Origin: Candidatus Gastranaerophilales bacterium
Lineage (GTDB): Bacteria > Cyanobacteriota > Vampirovibrionia > Gastranaerophilales > Gastranaerophilaceae
Direction of reading: 5' to 3'
Assembly (NCBI GenBank): GCA_944324865.1
Contig: CALUXW010000007.1
Location: 1 to 60,787, forward strand
Length of the DNA stretch: 60,787 nucleotides
Below, in pieces: positions 57,665 to 60,787 of this stretch. Below the pieces are notes generated by a model. That model had not been told where the DNA came from, made no database searches, and saw only the letters and a program-made list of their open reading frames with translations. Position 1 is the first letter of the stretch. Each line of letters begins with the position of its first letter. The position numbers and the translations under genes were made by a program.

Positions 57665-58852
57665 GTGGAAAAGTTTAAATTAGACAATTACGACAGACAA
57701 GCGTCGGATTACAGCAGATATGCTTCACATGCTAATATAAAAGTTATCGGTGTTGGCGGAGGTGGCGGCAACGCAGTTGATAGAATGATTAAAGCAGGGC
57801 TATCAGGTGTCGAATTTTGGGCCATGAACACAGATGCTCAAGTTCTTGAAATGTCTTCCGCTTCAAAGAAAATTCAACTTGGTGCCAAATTAACCTCTGG
57901 TCTTGGCGCAGGCGGTAACCCGTCAATAGGCGAAAAAGCAGCAGAAGAATCAAGAGAGGATTTACTCGTAGCACTTGATGGTTCTGACATGGTCTTTGTT
58001 ACTGCAGGTATGGGTGGCGGAACAGGTACAGGTGCTGCTCCTGTTGTTGCAAAAATAGCAAAAGAGCTCGGTGCCCTAACAATTGGTGTTGTCACGAAAC
58101 CTTTCCAATTTGAAGGCAAACGTCGTATGACACAAGCTCTGCAAGGTTTAGAAAAATTAAAAGAAAATGTTGATGCACTAATTGTCATACCCAATGATAA
58201 GCTAATTGAAGTAGTTGAAAGAAGAACAACAATGCGTGATGCTTTCAGTGTCGTTGATGAAGTACTTCTTTGCGGTGTTCAAGGTATTTCAGACATAATT
58301 ACCGTTCCCGGTTTAATTAACGTTGACTTTGCAGACGTTAAGACAATTATGCAATCTTCAGGCTCGGCATTAATGGGTATCGGTAAATCATCAGGCGAAG
58401 GTAGAGCAATGGAAGCAGCTAAACTTGCTATTAACTCTAAACTTCTTGAAACATCAATCAATGGTGCAACAGGCATCATAATGAATGTAACAGGTGGACC
58501 CGATATGACTCTCCATGAAGTAAACGAAGCTGCAAGTGTAATTCATGATGCAGTTTCTGATGATGCTGAAGTTATATTTGGTTCTGTGATTGATGATCGA
58601 ATTCAAGGCGAGATTATGATTACAATCATCGCAACAGGTTTTGAACTTAAAAATGGTGACACCGTAAATACAAAAGATGACTTAAAACTTTCTGCAGCAA
58701 GTTTCTTTGGCGGAACAAGCACAAGTGGATTATCTTTTGGTACAATAGGTTCAAATTCTAATTCTAATTCTCAAGAAAATCAAAACAATCAGGCAGCTGC
58801 AAATAGCTTGTTAGATATTCCAGAATTTTTAAATCCAAAGAATAGAATTTAA
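57665..58852 (+). CDS. ftsZ: cell-division tubulin FtsZ
   Basis: FtsZ forms the division ring. The GTP-binding signature [13 protein letters not shown], the N-terminal [18 protein letters not shown] and the T7 loop [11 protein letters not shown] are intact. The C-terminal conserved peptide LDIPEFLN (near residue 385) binds partner proteins. A Ser/Asn-rich linker lies before it. The start is GTG. It stands alone, without ftsA or ftsQ, as in Cyanobacteria. At 395 residues it is normal. Confidence 0.97.
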   Translation: MEKFKLDNYDRQASDYSRYASHANIKVIGVGGGGGNAVDRMIKAGLSGVEFWAMNTDAQVLEMSSASKKIQLGAKLTSGLGAGGNPSIGEKAAEESREDLLVALDGSDMVFVTAGMGGGTGTGAAPVVAKIAKELGALTIGVVTKPFQFEGKRRMTQALQGLEKLKENVDALIVIPNDKLIEVVERRTTMRDAFSVVDEVLLCGVQGISDIITVPGLINVDFADVKTIMQSSGSALMGIGKSSGEGRAMEAAKLAINSKLLETSINGATGIIMNVTGGPDMTLHEVNEAASVIHDAVSDDAEVIFGSVIDDRIQGEIMITIIATGFELKNGDTVNTKDDLKLSAASFFGGTSTSGLSFGTIGSNSNSNSQENQNNQAAANSLLDIPEFLNPKNRI

Positions 58853-58879
58853 TTCAAGGTAATCTGTAAAATACAATAA

Positions 58880-58915
58880 TAAAGCCTCCTTATTTTATCG
58901 GAGGCTTTATTTTAC
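58880..58915 (+). terminator. Rho-independent terminator of ftsZ
   Basis: AAAGCCTCC (58881-58889) pairs with GGAGGCTTT (58900-58908), with a 10-base loop and a TATTTTAC tail. It lies about 30 bases past the ftsZ stop. Confidence 0.8.
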
Positions 58916-58921
58916 AAAAAA

Positions 58922-58930
58922 TGTTAAAAT
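58922..58930 (+). promoter_or_regulatory. extended -10 promoter of the xer gene, predicts a leaderless mRNA
   Basis: TGTTAAAAT with only GTAAAA before the ATG at 58937. There is no ribosome binding site. It is separated from the ftsZ terminator by about 15 bases. Confidence 0.55.
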
Positions 58931-58936
58931 GTAAAA

Positions 58937-59818
58937 ATGAATACAGAGTTAATTTCAGATTACCTTAATTATTTAGAAGTAGAAAAAGCTCTTTCCAAAA
59001 ATACTATTGAAGCTTACTCAAATGATATTTTTTCCTTTCTTGAATATCTTTCGAATAAAATGGGTATTGAAGATATAAAACAGATTAAACGTACCCATAT
59101 TAGCTCTTTTAATAGATATTTAGCCTCAAAGGGAATAAGTCCTACCAGCATTGTAAGAAAAATAGCTTCTATAAAAGGTTTCTTTCGGTATCTTTGCATA
59201 AATTCATTTTTAGAAAAAAATCCGGCATTAGCACTTAGCCCGCCAAAAATATCAAAAAAATTGCCAAAAGTAATAAGTATTAAAGAAATTGAAAAACTTT
59301 TATCTTCGCATCTAGACATTATGCATAAAGCATTATTTGAACTTTTTTATGCTACAGGTTTAAGGGTATCTGAACTCGTAAATTTAGAATTTAAAAATAT
59401 AAATTTGAAAACAGGAATTATTAAGACCATGGGCAAAGGTTCAAAAGAAAGGATTATACCTGTTGGCACAAAAGCAAGAAACGCACTTAAACTATATTTT
59501 AAAGAAAGAGAAATAACTATTTTGACAAGTGATTTTGGCAAAAAAAACCAAAAATATGTTTTTTTAAAACCTAACGGTACAAAAATAACTCGCCAGTATG
59601 TTTATACATTCATACATAACTTAGGGAAAAAAATTGATAAAAATATTTCGCCACATACAATACGTCACTCATTTGCAACACATTTGCTCGAAAATGGAGC
59701 AGATCTAAGAGTAGTACAAGAATTACTTGGACACTCAAGTATAGTTACAACACAACTTTATACACATATTAGTAAAAAACGCTTGAGAGAAGTTTATTTT
59801 TCAATAAATTCTAATTAG
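58937..59818 (+). CDS. xerD: XerC/XerD-type tyrosine recombinase
   Basis: A site-specific recombinase that resolves chromosome dimers at dif sites. The catalytic set is complete: R143 in TGLRVSEL, K167 in GKGSKERIIPV, H240 and R243 in HTIRHSFATHL, H266 in LGHSS and Y275 in TTQLYTHIS. The N-terminal SAM-like DNA-binding domain covers about 1-90. At 293 residues it is the XerC/D size. A chromosomal housekeeping role is more likely than an integrase role, because no mobile genes are near. It overlaps the convergent gene at the right edge by 8 bases. Confidence 0.9.
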   Translation: MNTELISDYLNYLEVEKALSKNTIEAYSNDIFSFLEYLSNKMGIEDIKQIKRTHISSFNRYLASKGISPTSIVRKIASIKGFFRYLCINSFLEKNPALALSPPKISKKLPKVISIKEIEKLLSSHLDIMHKALFELFYATGLRVSELVNLEFKNINLKTGIIKTMGKGSKERIIPVGTKARNALKLYFKEREITILTSDFGKKNQKYVFLKPNGTKITRQYVYTFIHNLGKKIDKNISPHTIRHSFATHLLENGADLRVVQELLGHSSIVTTQLYTHISKKRLREVYFSINSN

Positions 59819-60787
59819 ATTCTTCTTCAAAAGGTACGTGTAAAATTGGAGTTTTGTCCATATCATTAAACAAATCTAAACTTTTTACTACACCATTATC
59901 AAAGTTATATCTTCTTTGAGGCAACCCGTTAGAAGGTTTTGCAAGTACAGTTTTCAGATTACCATTTGCATCATATTCATACCACTTCAACCAACTTTTA
60001 CCAGAATTATCAGGAAGTATAATCGTTTTTACATCAAGAGTTTTGTTATCTATTTCAAAACTTTTTATCAATTTTCCATCATTGTTGCGTGCAAGGTAAA
60101 ATTCCGGATTGCCATTTTTATCATATGAAATTAAACTTGCTTTTTTACTACCTTTTGTATAAATGAATATTTTTGACAAATACCCTTCATCATTATCGGT
60201 ATGTCTAAAACTACCTTTTAGTCTTAGTTTACCATCATAATACTGTTCTATTAATAATGGCTTACCAAGCGAATTATAATACACTGCAACACTACTTTTA
60301 TTGTCTTGTGAAAAAGTTTCAACCCTTGTAGTATTATTTTTTGGATTACGTTCAACTTTTAATTTAATAAGGTTACTATTCGGCCAATTTTCTTCATAAC
60401 TGCCTTCTTTTAAACCATTATACAGAACAACAGCTTGTGCATATTTTGTACCAATTTTATCTTTTTTTCGATCAAAGTTTTCAATTGCATTTAAAATATC
60501 TTGTTTATAATTTCTATAATATTCACTTGCTTCTTTTTCTAAATAAGGAATTTCTACATTTCTTAAATAAAATTCTCTTTGCAAAACTTGTTTTTTTAAC
60601 TCAATTGCCTTTGCATCATCGCTATTTTTAATTTCCTTCAAAGCACGTGCAATAAGACCTGCAGAAAAAGCTGCAACTGCAAAACCAATCTCTTTTGTCC
60701 TGTCAGTTTGTTGAGCTTCTTGTGCTACCTGTTCAACTGCCTGGGGAATATCTTCAACAACTTTGCTTACTGTTTTTGTTGCATCAT
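59811..60787 (-). CDS. membrane-anchored repeat protein, 5' end beyond the window
   Basis: Partial gene: the reading frame stays open to the right edge at 60787, with no stop in the 49 codons before the TTG at 60641. The upstream part includes a small-residue hydrophobic segment (GFAVAAFSAGLIARAL). The C-terminal 200 residues have short repeats of YD/RHS-like or MORN-like character, such as WYEYDANGNLKTV, ISYDKNGNPEFYL and VYYNSLGKPLLIEQYYDGKL. The amphipathic helical segment between them is rich in Glu and Lys. I do not recognise the protein. A surface or envelope role is possible. Confidence 0.65.
   Translation of the reverse strand, partial: DATKTVSKVVEDIPQAVEQVAQEAQQTDRTKEIGFAVAAFSAGLIARALKEIKNSDDAKAIELKKQVLQREFYLRNVEIPYLEKEASEYYRNYKQDILNAIENFDRKKDKIGTKYAQAVVLYNGLKEGSYEENWPNSNLIKLKVERNPKNNTTRVETFSQDNKSSVAVYYNSLGKPLLIEQYYDGKLRLKGSFRHTDNDEGYLSKIFIYTKGSKKASLISYDKNGNPEFYLARNNDGKLIKSFEIDNKTLDVKTIILPDNSGKSWLKWYEYDANGNLKTVLAKPSNGLPQRRYNFDNGVVKSLDLFNDMDKTPILHVPFEEESN

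Noticed and set aside
58937..59818. A phage or island integrase
   Set aside because: No mobile genes, no flanking tRNA and no direct repeats were seen; the size and the ftsZ neighbourhood suit a housekeeping Xer protein.

Overview
The window is an AT-rich bacterial chromosome segment (about two thirds A+T by eye) with dense, mostly housekeeping genes. It is best explained as a non-photosynthetic relative of Cyanobacteria (Melainabacteria/Vampirovibrionia, Gastranaerophilales-like). The strongest clue is the ATP synthase operon, which runs a-c-b'-b-delta-alpha-gamma with two different b subunits and without beta and epsilon, as in Cyanobacteria. The segment also carries flagellar basal-body genes, a chemosensory cluster and no photosynthesis gene. 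The lineage is an inference; no database search was possible.

Layout. 1-4.6 kb: a small zinc-ribbon protein, glgC, murI and an AMIN/amidase_3 cell-wall amidase. 4.6-5.1 kb: a gene-poor stretch with an orphan terminator, probably a small RNA. 5.1-9.3 kb: secD-secF, a small HTH/zinc-ribbon protein, and gltX convergent to it. 9.4-11.7 kb: hom-thrC. 11.7-14.9 kb: a lineage-type membrane protein, a hairpin-dense intergenic block and groES-groEL. 14.9-19.5 kb: CcdA/thioredoxin, comM, a GNAT-like protein and a protein-kinase-like protein. 19.5-28.2 kb: gyrB, trkA-trkH, and a minus-strand operon of two exported proteins, lspA, a pseudouridine synthase and a LapA-like membrane protein. 28.3-38.1 kb: a MAF/DUF115 glycosyltransferase and a chemosensory cluster (double CheW, REC-GGDEF-like, MCP, hybrid CheA, HD, TPR). 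38.1-41.2 kb: a tandem pair of WYL-type regulators and rpsA. 41.2-49.8 kb: a response regulator, a histidine kinase, then flgB-flgC-fliE-fliF-fliG-fliH-fliI in one direction. 50-55 kb: the atp operon. 55-60.8 kb: glnA, fcl, ftsZ, a Xer recombinase and an incomplete membrane-anchored repeat protein leaving the right edge.

How the parts fit. The response regulator/kinase pair heads the basal-body operon and probably controls it or belongs to its regulon. The MCP-CheA-CheW cluster and the MAF protein fit motility and flagellin or surface glycosylation. The MCP has no periplasmic sensor, the response domain is fused to CheA, and no CheR, CheB or stand-alone CheY is present.

Expression signals are unusually legible. 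Extended -10 boxes of the form TGTTANAAT recur (secD, comM, the MAF gene, rpsA, xer). At several genes (hom, comM, MAF, xer, probably trkA) the -10 box ends 6-7 bases before the ATG and there is no Shine-Dalgarno sequence, which predicts leaderless mRNAs. Many convergent genes end inside shared palindromic terminators or overlap by a few bases. No tRNA, rRNA, CRISPR array or insertion sequence was seen. The most interesting unexplained elements are the two candidate small RNAs (about 4757-5000 and 12588-12811), the kinase-like protein at 18492, the WYL pair with a 20-bp palindrome in its own promoter, and the leaderless architecture.
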